Shown here piece after piece: positions 53,157-61,643 of a DNA stretch of 64,000 nucleotides (position 1 is its first letter; each line of letters begins with the position of its first letter). The position numbers were made by a program, and so were the translations under genes. Source of the DNA: Streptomyces sp. CBMA29 (lineage in GTDB: Bacteria > Actinomycetota > Actinomycetes > Streptomycetales > Streptomycetaceae); the NCBI RefSeq assembly GCF_014596445.1, contig NZ_MECL01000126.1, positions 17,341 through 81,340 on the forward strand, given 5' to 3'. Below the pieces are notes generated by a model. The model was not told where the DNA came from. It made no database searches and was given only the letters and a program-made list of their open reading frames with translations.

Positions 53157-54113
53157 ATGACCTCACCCATCACCGAGGCGCAGTCCGGCGGACTGCTGGG
53201 CCAGGTACCCGCTCAGGGCGGGCCCGGCAAGAAGCGCAAGGGCAAGGGAGCGGAGGAGGCCGGCTACGACGGAGCCGGCGGCCGGGTGCTCAACGTCTTC
53301 TCGCACGGCTTCCTTGCGGTCTGGGCGATCATGATCATCCTGCCACTGGCATGGATCATCCTCAGCTCGTTCAAGAACAACAGCGAGATCGGCTCCAGCG
53401 CGTGGTCCTGGCCCTCGCACTTCACCTTCGGCGCGTTCGGCCGCGCCTGGGACAAGGGCATCGGCGACTTCTTCCTGAACACCGTGATCGTGATGGTGTT
53501 CTCGGTGCCGCTGACCATGCTCTTCGGCTCGATGGTCGCCTACGTGCTGGCCCGGTACGAGTTCCCCGGCAACAGGTTCATCTACTTCCTGTTCGTCGGC
53601 GGCGCGATGTTCCCGTACTTCCTCGCGCTGGTCCCGCTGTTCTTCATGGTGAAGAACCTCGGCATGCTGAACACGTACCAGGGTCTGATCCTGGTGTACG
53701 TCGCCTACTCGCTGCCGTTCACGACGTTCTTCATGCACTCGTTCTTCAAGACGCTGCCAACGGCCATCCATGAGGCGGCGGTACTCGACGGCGCCTCGCA
53801 CACCCGGACGTTCTTCCAGGTGATGGTGCCGATGGCCAAGCCCGGCCTGCTGAGCGTCGGCATCTTCAACGTGCTCGGGCAGTGGAATCAGTACATCCTG
53901 CCGGTCACGCTGATGCAGCCGCAGACCAGTACCGACAAGGACCACTCCATGCTGGCCCAGGGCCTGGTGAACCTCGCGCTGTCGCAGGGGTACTCGGGCG
54001 ACTACCCGGCGCTGTTCGCCGGCATGGTGATCGCGATGCTGCCGGTGCTGGTGGTGTACCTGTCCTTCCAGCGCCAGGTCCAGGCCGGACTCACCGCGGG
54101 CACCCTGAAGTAG
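53157..54113 (+). CDS. ngcG: GlcNAc/chitobiose ABC transporter permease 2
   Basis: A 318-residue MalG-type permease. A soluble Gly/Lys-rich N-terminal ~40 residues precede about six membrane helices. The EAA loop is HEAAVLDGASHTRTFFQVMV (near 205). ATG 53157 follows GGGGAAG; the longer frame from 53124 overlaps ngcF and is less likely. It completes the ngcEFG set. A long hairpin lies 45 bp after the stop and separates it from rok7B7. Confidence 0.92.
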   Translation: MTSPITEAQSGGLLGQVPAQGGPGKKRKGKGAEEAGYDGAGGRVLNVFSHGFLAVWAIMIILPLAWIILSSFKNNSEIGSSAWSWPSHFTFGAFGRAWDKGIGDFFLNTVIVMVFSVPLTMLFGSMVAYVLARYEFPGNRFIYFLFVGGAMFPYFLALVPLFFMVKNLGMLNTYQGLILVYVAYSLPFTTFFMHSFFKTLPTAIHEAAVLDGASHTRTFFQVMVPMAKPGLLSVGIFNVLGQWNQYILPVTLMQPQTSTDKDHSMLAQGLVNLALSQGYSGDYPALFAGMVIAMLPVLVVYLSFQRQVQAGLTAGTLK

Positions 54114-54158
54114 CCCACGGCGGCGCCCCGAAGCGCCGTTGAGCAGGCCGTACGCCGC

Positions 54159-54194
54159 GAGGAGCGGCTCCGCGAGGGCGCGGAGCCGCTCCTC
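54159..54194 (+). terminator. terminator after ngcG
   Basis: A perfect 15-bp stem, GAGGAGCGGCTCCGC (54159-54173) with 54180-54194, closes a six-base loop. Its position after the last ngc gene supports termination; no U-tract. The rest of the gap to rok7B7 holds an AT-richer promoter region with a short AACT/AGTT inverted repeat near 54264. Confidence 0.75.
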
Positions 54195-54383
54195 GGCGTT
54201 GGCGACCGATTCGCATAACGGTGTGGCTCTCCCCCTTGACGGGACATCACCCCAAACACTCAACTTAGAGTTCACATGTTGTAGACGACGGGGTCTCACC
54301 GATGTGGCAGGTACGACATCGGTCCGGGTCCCCGTCCGTGCGGGCAGTCGGGACGCTCCGGCTGCCGGGCAGGAGTGGATGTC

Positions 54384-55589
54384 GTGGTCGAGACTCCGGG
54401 ATCGCAGTCGTCGCTGCACCGGGCCAACCTGGAACGCGTCGTGCGTGCCGTACGGCTGGCCGGGTCACTCACCCAGGCGGAGATCGCGCGCAGCACCGGC
54501 CTGTCGGCCGCGACGGTCTCCAACATCGTCCGCGAACTGCGGGACAACGGCACGGTGCAGGTGACGTCGACCTCCTCGGGTGGTCGACGGGCCCGCAGCG
54601 TGGCGCTGTCCGGTGACGCCGGGATCGTCGTAGGAGTCGATTTCGGCCATTCGCATCTCCGGGTCGCGGTCGGCAATCTGGCCCATCAGGTGCTGGCCGA
54701 GCAGTCCGAGCCGATCGACGTGGACGCCTCCGCCTCCCAGGGTTTCGACCGCGCCGAGCAACTCGTCGCGCGGCTGGTGGAGTCCACCGGGATCAACCCC
54801 GACAAGGTGCTCGGGGTGGGTCTGGGCGTGCCGGGGCCGATCGACGTGGAGTCCGGGACGCTCGGTTCGACGGCGATCCTGCCCGGCTGGAGCGGTATCA
54901 ACCCCCGCCAGGAGCTGACCGACCGGCTCGGTGTGCCGGTCCAGGTGGACAACGACGCGAATCTGGGCGCACTGGGCGAGTTGGTCTGGGGCGGCGGTCG
55001 GGGCGTGAAGGATCTGGCGTACATCAAGGTCGCCAGCGGCGTCGGCGCGGGCCTGGTGATCGACGGCAGGATCTACCGCGGACCGGGGGGCACGGCGGGT
55101 GAAATCGGCCACATCACCCTCGACGAGTCGGGTCCGGTGTGCCGGTGCGGCAACCGCGGCTGCCTGGAGACCTTCACCGCCGCGCGCTATGTGCTCGAAC
55201 TCCTGCGCGGCAGCCACGGAGATGGCCTAACGGTCCCGAAGATGGTGCAGCTCGCGCGCGAGGGCGATCCCGGCTGCCGTCGCGTGATCGGTGACGTGGG
55301 CCGCCACATAGGCATGGGCGTCGCCAGTCTCTGCAACCTCTTGAACCCCAGCAGGGTCGTGCTGGGCGGGGACTTGGCCGAGGCGGGGGAGCTGGTGCTC
55401 GGCCCGATAAGGGAGTCCGTGTCGCGGTACGCGATCCCCAGCGCCGCCCAACGGCTGTCCGTGGTACCTGGGTCGCTGGGTGCCCGTGCGGAGGTTTTGG
55501 GGGCACTTGCCCTGGTGTTGAGCGAGATGGGCGATTCTACACTGTTGGATGGAAATGCCCCGGTTGATACACCCGCCTTTTCGGCATAA
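54384..55589 (+). CDS. rok7B7: ROK-family regulator Rok7B7
   Basis: A 401-residue ROK regulator. The N-terminal winged helix (about 10-70) reads RVVRAVRLAGSLTQAEIARS then GLSAATVSNIVRELRDNG. The sugar-kinase-like ROK domain has VDFGHSHLR, the EIGH-type His (GEIGHITLDE, near 236) and the zinc-binding CRCGNRGCLETF. Its position between ngcEFG and xylFGH matches S. coelicolor Rok7B7, known to influence carbon catabolite control, xylose uptake and antibiotic production. GTG 54384 has AGGAG eight bases upstream; GTG 54375 is too close to it. xylF follows 139 bp later. Confidence 0.92.
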   Translation: MVETPGSQSSLHRANLERVVRAVRLAGSLTQAEIARSTGLSAATVSNIVRELRDNGTVQVTSTSSGGRRARSVALSGDAGIVVGVDFGHSHLRVAVGNLAHQVLAEQSEPIDVDASASQGFDRAEQLVARLVESTGINPDKVLGVGLGVPGPIDVESGTLGSTAILPGWSGINPRQELTDRLGVPVQVDNDANLGALGELVWGGGRGVKDLAYIKVASGVGAGLVIDGRIYRGPGGTAGEIGHITLDESGPVCRCGNRGCLETFTAARYVLELLRGSHGDGLTVPKMVQLAREGDPGCRRVIGDVGRHIGMGVASLCNLLNPSRVVLGGDLAEAGELVLGPIRESVSRYAIPSAAQRLSVVPGSLGARAEVLGALALVLSEMGDSTLLDGNAPVDTPAFSA

Positions 55590-55728
55590 CTGAGCGTTCA
55601 CACAGCTAACGAAACGGGTCGTTGCCATCTCGTTAAGTGTTTACTTCTTGACGGCATGGCGTCAGCCGGAGTTGACTCACGACCACCTCGGCCGCGGTGT
55701 TGCGGCCCTGTCAGGGAGGCAACCTCAC

Positions 55729-56811
55729 ATGAACGCAATGACGCGTCGAATCGCCGTCGGGACGGTCGCTGTTTCGATCGCGCTCACGATGGCCGCTTGT
55801 GGCAAGGCGGGCGACAAGTCGTCCGACAGCAGCAAGGACAAGACCATCGGTCTGCTGCTCCCGGAGAACGCGACCACCCGGTACGAGAAGTTCGACCGGC
55901 CCCTGATCGAGGCGAAGATCAAGGAGCTGTGCTCCGACTGCAAGGTCGACTACGCGAACGCCGCCGGTGACCCCACCAAGCAGACGCAGCAGGTCAGCAG
56001 CATGATCGCCAAGGGTGTCAAGGTCCTCATCCTGGACGCCCAGGACTCGGTCGGCATCCAGTCCTCGGTCCAGGCGGCCAAGGACAAGGGCATCAAGGTC
56101 GTCGCGTACGACCGCCTCGCGCAGGGCCCGGTCGACGCCTACGTGTCCTACGACAACGAGAAGATCGGCGAGCTCCAGGGCCAGGCGCTGATCGACGCCA
56201 TGGGCGCCGACGCCAAGCCGACCTCGAAGATCGTCATGATCGACGGCGACCCGGCCGACCCGAACGCCGCCTCCTTCAAGGCCGGTGCCCACAAGATCCT
56301 CGACGGCAAGGTGGACATCGCCTACGAGCAGTCGGGTCTGTGGAAGGACACCGTCGCCAACCAGAAGGTCACCGCGGCGATCACCCAGCTCGGCAAGGCC
56401 AACATCAAGGGCGTCTACTCGGCCAACGACGGCATGGCCGGCGGTATCGCCACCGCCCTCAAGGGCGCCGGTATCAACCCGCCGCTGACCGGCCAGGACG
56501 CCGAACTGCCCGGCATCCAGCGGATCCTCGCGGGCACCCAGGCCGCGACGATCTACAAGGCGTACCAGCCGGAGGCCGACGCCACCGCGCAGATCGCGGT
56601 CGCGCTGCTCGAGGGCAAGGACTTCAAGGACGTCGCCGACACCACCGCCAAGAGCGGCTCGGGCCAGACGGTCCCCGCCCACCTCATCGGCGCCGTCGCG
56701 GTGACCAAGGAGAACATCAAGGACACGGTCATCAAGGACAAGCTGTACACCGTGGCCCAGATCTGCACCGCCGAGTTCGCCCAGGCGTGCAAGGACGCGG
56801 GCATTCAGTAG
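55729..56811 (+). CDS. xylF: xylose ABC transporter binding lipoprotein
   Basis: A 360-residue periplasmic-binding-protein type 1 lipoprotein (signal peptide with TMAAC lipobox, Cys near 25). The mature domain begins KTIGLLLPENATTRYEKFDR and contains VLILDAQDSVGIQSSV and GVYSANDGMAGGIATAL, typical of XylF/RbsB-class sugar receptors. ATG 55729 has AGGGAGG nine bases upstream. Family and position beside rok7B7 identify it as XylF. The sequence upstream (55590-55728) includes an AT-rich TTAAGTGTTTACTTCTTGAC patch that may contain the promoter and Rok7B7 site. Confidence 0.92.
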   Translation: MNAMTRRIAVGTVAVSIALTMAACGKAGDKSSDSSKDKTIGLLLPENATTRYEKFDRPLIEAKIKELCSDCKVDYANAAGDPTKQTQQVSSMIAKGVKVLILDAQDSVGIQSSVQAAKDKGIKVVAYDRLAQGPVDAYVSYDNEKIGELQGQALIDAMGADAKPTSKIVMIDGDPADPNAASFKAGAHKILDGKVDIAYEQSGLWKDTVANQKVTAAITQLGKANIKGVYSANDGMAGGIATALKGAGINPPLTGQDAELPGIQRILAGTQAATIYKAYQPEADATAQIAVALLEGKDFKDVADTTAKSGSGQTVPAHLIGAVAVTKENIKDTVIKDKLYTVAQICTAEFAQACKDAGIQ

Positions 56812-56845
56812 TACCCAGGGCCTCGGCCCGCCCCCGAAAGACCTG

Positions 56846-56896
56846 TCCGGTGCCCCGCCCCACCATTCCACCCCGCTGCCGGGGCGGGGCACCGGA
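56846..56896 (+). terminator. intra-operon hairpin between xylF and xylG
   Basis: TCCGGTGCCCCGCCCC (56846-56861) pairs perfectly with 56881-56896 over 16 bp around a 19-base loop, 35 bp after the xylF stop. It is the same arrangement as in the ngc operon and probably yields excess binding-protein mRNA. The remaining gap to xylG contains no gene. Confidence 0.7.
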
Positions 56897-57049
56897 CGGA
56901 AACGCTTCCGGGGTAGAGCGTTCGGGGAAGGGGTATGAGCCCGTTCCCCGTTGACTGATGTCATCCCAGTGCTTTATTGCACGTCCCCCGCGGCTGTCCC
57001 CCCAGTACGCGGTATCCCCGCCGGTCAGGCGGCGAAGGAGATGGTTCAC

Positions 57050-57829
57050 GTGTCCGCTACGCCCGTGCTGGCGTTGCGCGGAGTCTCCAAGCGATTCGGT
57101 GCGGTTCAGGCCCTCACCGATGTCGAGTTGGAGGTCCACGCCGGAGAGGTTGTCGCCCTGGTGGGCGACAACGGAGCCGGTAAGTCCACACTGGTCAAGA
57201 CGATCGCCGGTGTGCACCCCATCGACGAAGGCGTCATCGAATGGGAGGGCAAGGCGGTCAGTATCAACCGGCCGCAGGACGCCCAGAGCCTCGGCATCGC
57301 CACCACGTACCAGGACCTCGCGCTCTGCGACAACCTCGACGTGGTCGGCAACCTCTACCTCGGACGGGAGATCCTCCGGGTCGGAGTGCTCGACGAGGTC
57401 ACGATGGAAAGGCGCGCGCGCGAACTGCTCAACACGCTGTCCATCAGGATCCCCAGCGTGCGGATCCCGATCGCCAGCCTCTCCGGCGGTCAGCGGCAGG
57501 TCGTGGCCATCGCCCGCGCCCTGATCGGCGAGCCCAAGGTCGTCATCCTCGACGAGCCCACCGCCGCCCTCGGCGTCGAACAGACCGCCCAGGTCCTCGA
57601 CCTGGTCGAGCGGCTGCGCGAGCGCGGCCTCGGCGTGATTCTGATCAGCCACAACATGGCTGACGTGACGGCGGTCGCGGACACCGTCCACGTGCTGCGC
57701 CTGGGCAGGAACAACGGGTCCTTCCCGGTCAAGGGCACCACGAACGAGCAGATCATCGCGGCCATCACCGGAGCCACGGACAACGCCGTGACCCGCCGTC
57801 AGTCGCGCAACGTGGAGGCGGCGAAGTGA
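57050..57829 (+). CDS. xylG: xylose ABC transporter ATPase
   Basis: A 259-residue ABC ATPase with Walker A GDNGAGKST (near 38), Q-loop TYQDLAL, signature LSGGQRQ (near 144), Walker B VVILDEP and switch His (LISHNMAD). It has one nucleotide-binding domain, unlike the double-domain E. coli XylG, which is normal for the actinobacterial form. GTG 57050 has GAAGGAG nine bases upstream; ATG 57041 abuts that sequence and is less likely. The stop overlaps the xylH GTG. Confidence 0.92.
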   Translation: MSATPVLALRGVSKRFGAVQALTDVELEVHAGEVVALVGDNGAGKSTLVKTIAGVHPIDEGVIEWEGKAVSINRPQDAQSLGIATTYQDLALCDNLDVVGNLYLGREILRVGVLDEVTMERRARELLNTLSIRIPSVRIPIASLSGGQRQVVAIARALIGEPKVVILDEPTAALGVEQTAQVLDLVERLRERGLGVILISHNMADVTAVADTVHVLRLGRNNGSFPVKGTTNEQIIAAITGATDNAVTRRQSRNVEAAK

Positions 57830-59133
57830 GCGACAAGACCACCCTGTCGAAGGCCGACGAGGAGCCGCCGGCCGTTCCTGCCGACGAAATGGCACCGCCC
57901 GCGGTCGAGGTCATCGACCCGCGGCTGCTGGTCCGGCAAGAGGGCTTCAAGGGCTACCTCACCGAATTCCAGCGCAAGCTCAAGGGCGGTGAACTGGGCT
58001 CGCTGCCCGTCATCGTCGGTCTGATCATCATCTGGACCGTGTTCCAGGTGAAGGACAGCCTGTTCCTCAGCTCGACCAACATGGTCAACATCAGCTACTT
58101 CCTGGCCGCCACCGGCATGATCGCGGTCGGCCTGGTCTTCGTGCTGCTGCTCGGTGAGATCGACCTGTCGGTCGCCTCGGTCAGCGGTCTGTCGGCCGCG
58201 ATCTTCGCGATCTTCTCCACCACACACGGCATGAACATGTGGCTGGCGATGATCCTCACGGTGCTCACCGGCATCGGCATCGGCGCGATCCACGGCTTCT
58301 TCTTCGCCAAGATCGGCGTCCCCGCCTTCGTGGTCACCCTCGCGGGCAACCTCGGCTGGAACGGCCTGATGCTGTGGCTGCTCGGCTCCACCGGCTCGCT
58401 GTCCATCCAGGACAAGGGCCCGATGCACATCCTGGGCCAGCGCTCCTTCTTCATGGACCAGGACATCGCAGGCGCCTACATCCTGGCGACCGTCGGCGTC
58501 GTCGCGCTGCTCGCCGGTTCGCTGGTCGAGCAGACCCGCCGCCGCAAGGCGGGCGTCCCGTTCCGCCCCACCAGCGAGATCGTGCTGCGCGCCGCCGCCC
58601 TGGCCGTGGTGGCCTACGTGGCCGCGTACGTGCTGAACAAGACCGCCGGTGTGCCGAACGCCCTGGTGATCTTCCTGGTCGCCCTGGTGATCTGCGACTT
58701 CGTCCTGCGCCGCACGCCCTTCGGCCGCAAGGTCTTCGCGGTCGGCGGCAGCATCGAGGCCGCCCGCCGCGCCGGTATCAACGTGGCGCTGATCCGGATC
58801 GCGGTCTTCGCGATCTCCGGTGGCTTCGCCGCCATCGGCGGTCTCTTCCTGGCCGCCCAGACCTACACCGCGACGCTCGCCGCAGGTACCGGCAACCTGC
58901 TGATGCTGGCCATCGCCGCCGCGGTCATCGGCGGCACCAGCCTGTTCGGCGGTCGCGGCAACGTCTGGTCGGCGCTGCTCGGCATGCTGGTCATCCAGTC
59001 CATCCAGACCGGACTCGACCTGCTGAACATGAACACCTCGATCCAGTACATGATCACCGGCGCCGTTCTGCTCGCCGCCGTGGTCATCGACTCGGTCTCG
59101 CGCCGTACGCAGAAGACCTCCGGCCGCGCGTAG
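57826..59133 (+). CDS. xylH: xylose ABC transporter permease
   Basis: A 435-residue BPD_transp_2 permease with a ~65-residue cytoplasmic N-terminus and about ten membrane helices. Family signatures include FVLLLGEIDLSVASVSGLSA (near 108) and VFAVGGSIEAARRAGINV (near 305), and IAAAVIGGTSLFGGRGNVW near the end. It forms the channel for XylF/XylG-dependent xylose import. The start overlaps xylG (GTGA). A 21-bp perfect hairpin lies 76 bp after the stop. Confidence 0.92.
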   Translation: MSDKTTLSKADEEPPAVPADEMAPPAVEVIDPRLLVRQEGFKGYLTEFQRKLKGGELGSLPVIVGLIIIWTVFQVKDSLFLSSTNMVNISYFLAATGMIAVGLVFVLLLGEIDLSVASVSGLSAAIFAIFSTTHGMNMWLAMILTVLTGIGIGAIHGFFFAKIGVPAFVVTLAGNLGWNGLMLWLLGSTGSLSIQDKGPMHILGQRSFFMDQDIAGAYILATVGVVALLAGSLVEQTRRRKAGVPFRPTSEIVLRAAALAVVAYVAAYVLNKTAGVPNALVIFLVALVICDFVLRRTPFGRKVFAVGGSIEAARRAGINVALIRIAVFAISGGFAAIGGLFLAAQTYTATLAAGTGNLLMLAIAAAVIGGTSLFGGRGNVWSALLGMLVIQSIQTGLDLLNMNTSIQYMITGAVLLAAVVIDSVSRRTQKTSGRA

Positions 59134-59209
59134 CGGCACCGCGTACGACGGCGGCGCGCGTAACGGCTCGTAACAGCGCGGGCGGACACGCGCACCGCGG
59201 CAGCACCTC

Positions 59210-59253
59210 GAACCGCCGGGCGGACCTGGAAATCCAGGTCCGCCCGGCGGTTC
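59210..59253 (+). terminator. terminator after xylH
   Basis: A 21-bp perfectly paired stem (59210-59230 with 59233-59253, starting GAACCGCCGGGCGG) with an AA tip ends the xyl operon. It is the longest perfect hairpin in the window outside the MITE. The 237 bases from here to dxs hold its leader and a short repeat. Confidence 0.85.
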
Positions 59254-59366
59254 GCCGTTGCCGTGCCGTGACATACATCGCACAGGGCGGCCGACAGCCT
59301 TGGAACCGGAAGATTAGACTCGTCGGATCGGCCGTATCGAAGAGATCCGGCCGTGCCGACATCCCC

Positions 59367-59399
59367 GTCGACAACCACGTCGACAACCCCGTCGACAAC
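59367..59399. repeat. three 12-bp-spaced GTCGACAAC repeats upstream of dxs
   Basis: GTCGACAAC occurs at 59367-59375, 59379-59387 and 59391-59399, exactly 12 bp apart, about 90-125 bp before the dxs start. A further GTCGACAG follows near 59446. They may be part of the leader or a repeated protein-binding site; they would be in frame with dxs if an upstream start were used, but the low-complexity Thr/Ser product makes that unlikely. Confidence 0.6.
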
Positions 59400-59490
59400 A
59401 TTGACGACATCGACAGCCACGTCGGCAAACCGTGGGACAGACAGTCGACAGGTGCCGACCGGTACCGACAGGCAGCAGAGGGAGGAACGG

Positions 59491-61416
59491 GTGGCAGTGC
59501 TGACCCGTATCAACGGACCGCGCGACCTCGACCGGCTCACCCAGCAGCAGCTCGTGGAGCTGGCGGGCGAGATCCGTACCTTCCTCGTCGACGCGGTGTC
59601 CAAGACCGGCGGGCACCTCGGCCCCAACCTCGGTGTGGTCGAGCTGACCATCGCCCTGCACCGCACCTTCCACTCGCCCGTCGACCGGATCCTCTTCGAC
59701 ACCGGCCACCAGGCGTACGTGCACAAACTGCTCACCGGACGCAAGGACTTCGCGAAGCTCAAGAGCAAGGGCGGCCTGTCCGGCTACCCGTCGCGCGCCG
59801 AGTCCGAGCACGACGTGATCGAGAACAGCCACGCCTCCACCGTCCTCGGCTGGGCCGACGGACTCGCCAAGGCCAACGAGGTGCTGGGCCGCGCCGACCA
59901 CGTGGTCGCGGTGATCGGCGACGGCGCGCTCACCGGCGGCATGGCCTGGGAGGCGCTGAACAACATCGCCGCCGCCCAGGACCGCCCGCTGATCATCGTC
60001 GTCAACGACAACGAGCGGTCCTACGCGCCGACCATCGGCGGCCTCGCGGACCACCTGGCGACCCTGCGCACCACCGACGGCTACGAGCGCTTCCTGTCCC
60101 GCACCAAGGACCTCCTGGAGCGCACCCCGCTGATCGGCCAGCCGCTCTACGAGACGCTGCACGGCGCGAAGAAGGGCCTGAAGGACTTCATCGCCCCGCA
60201 GGGCATGTTCGAGGACCTTGGCCTGAAGTACGTCGGCCCGATCGACGGCCACGACGTGGAGGCGCTGGAGTCCGCGCTGCTGCGCGCCAAGCGGTTCGGC
60301 GGCCCGGTCATCGTGCACTGCATCACCGAGAAGGGCCGCGGCTACAAGCCCGCCGAGCAGGACGAGGCCGACCGCTTCCACGGCATCGGCCCGATCCACC
60401 CCGACACCGGTCTGCCGGTCGCCGCCGCGGGCGCCGACTGGACGTCCGTCTTCGGTGACGAGATGGTCGCGCTCGGCAAGGAGCGGGACGACATCGTCGC
60501 CATCACCGCCGCGATGCTCCAGCCGGTCGGCCTGGAGAAGTTCGCCAAGGCGTTCCCCGACCGGGTCTACGACGTCGGCATCGCGGAACAGCACGGCGCG
60601 ACCTCGGCCGCGGGCCTGGCGACCGGCGGCCTGCACCCGGTCTTCGCGGTCTACGCGACCTTCCTCAACCGCGCCTTCGACCAGGTCCTGATGGACGTGG
60701 CCCTGCACAAGTGCGGTGTCACCTTCGTCCTGGACCGGGCGGGCGTCACCGGCAGCGACGGCGCCTCGCACAACGGCATGTGGGACATGTCGATCCTCCA
60801 GGTCGTGCCAGGACTGCGGATCGCCGCCCCGCGCGACGCCGACCAGGTACGCGCCCAGCTCCGCGAGGCCGTCGCGGTGGACGACGCGCCGACCGTGGTG
60901 CGCTACTCCAAGGGCGCGGTCGGCCCGGCCGTCGCCGCCGTCGGCCGGATCGGCGGCATGGACGTGCTGCGCGAGCCGTCCGAGGGCGAGCGCCCCGACG
61001 TCCTGCTGGTCTCGGTCGGCGCCCTCGCGCCGATGTGCCTGGAGATCGCCGGGCTGCTGGACGCCCAGGGCATCACCACCACCGTGGTCGACCCGCGCTG
61101 GGTCAAGCCGGTGGACGAGGCGCTGCCCGGCCTGGCCGCCAAGCACCGCGTCGTGGTCACCGTCGAGGACAACGGGCGGGTCGGCGGCGTCGGTTCCGCC
61201 GTCGCGCAGGCGCTGCGCGACGCGGAGGTGGACGTGCCGCTGCGCGACTTCGGCATCCCGCAGCGCTTCCTCGACCACGGCTCCCGCAAGGACGTGATGG
61301 CCGATATCGGGCTCACCGCGCCCGACATCGCCCGCCAGGTGACTGGCCTGGTCGCCACCATCGACGGCCGTTTCGCGGACGACGCGGACCACGCGCGCGA
61401 GATCGCCCGCGACTGA
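59491..61416 (+). CDS. dxs: 1-deoxy-D-xylulose-5-phosphate synthase
   Basis: A 641-residue thiamine-diphosphate enzyme that condenses pyruvate and glyceraldehyde 3-phosphate, the first step of the MEP isoprenoid pathway. Signatures are the N-terminal GHLGPNLGVVELTIALH, the TPP motif GDGALTGGMAWEALNN (near 148), VYDVGIAEQHGATSAAGLA (catalytic Glu near 365) and DRAGVTGSDGASHNGMWD. GTG 59491 (MAVLTRINGPRDLDRL) has GAGGGAGG six bases upstream; the frame opens earlier but encodes a Thr/Ser-rich stretch atypical of Dxs. A U-tailed hairpin follows. Confidence 0.95.
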   Translation: MAVLTRINGPRDLDRLTQQQLVELAGEIRTFLVDAVSKTGGHLGPNLGVVELTIALHRTFHSPVDRILFDTGHQAYVHKLLTGRKDFAKLKSKGGLSGYPSRAESEHDVIENSHASTVLGWADGLAKANEVLGRADHVVAVIGDGALTGGMAWEALNNIAAAQDRPLIIVVNDNERSYAPTIGGLADHLATLRTTDGYERFLSRTKDLLERTPLIGQPLYETLHGAKKGLKDFIAPQGMFEDLGLKYVGPIDGHDVEALESALLRAKRFGGPVIVHCITEKGRGYKPAEQDEADRFHGIGPIHPDTGLPVAAAGADWTSVFGDEMVALGKERDDIVAITAAMLQPVGLEKFAKAFPDRVYDVGIAEQHGATSAAGLATGGLHPVFAVYATFLNRAFDQVLMDVALHKCGVTFVLDRAGVTGSDGASHNGMWDMSILQVVPGLRIAAPRDADQVRAQLREAVAVDDAPTVVRYSKGAVGPAVAAVGRIGGMDVLREPSEGERPDVLLVSVGALAPMCLEIAGLLDAQGITTTVVDPRWVKPVDEALPGLAAKHRVVVTVEDNGRVGGVGSAVAQALRDAEVDVPLRDFGIPQRFLDHGSRKDVMADIGLTAPDIARQVTGLVATIDGRFADDADHAREIARD

Positions 61417-61479
61417 TCCCACCGCCCGCCCGCCCGCCCGCCCCTTGCCGGGGACACGGCGGCGCACCCGTACGACGCG

Positions 61480-61505
61480 GGGGTCCACCCATACGGGTGG
61501 ACCCC
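61480..61505 (+). terminator. terminator after dxs
   Basis: GGGGTCCACCC (61480-61490) and GGGTGGACCCC (61495-61505) form an 11-bp perfect stem around ATAC, followed by TTCTT. It is the most classical intrinsic terminator here. The gap on to 61643 holds a CCGACCGG-rich stretch before the permease Shine-Dalgarno sequence. Confidence 0.85.
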
Positions 61506-61643
61506 TTCTTCCATCGGCGTACGCGTAGGCGCGCCTATTCGGGTGAGACGAACCTCCGGAGTGCAGTAACGCAGTAGCGGCTGCCGACCGACGGAATCGA
61601 CCGGCCGAACCGACCGGCCGCCGGACGATCTGGAGGTGTGACG

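Noticed and set aside
61421..61445. CCCGCC run after dxs as a functional repeat
   Set aside because: Short, simple-sequence, expected at this G+C.
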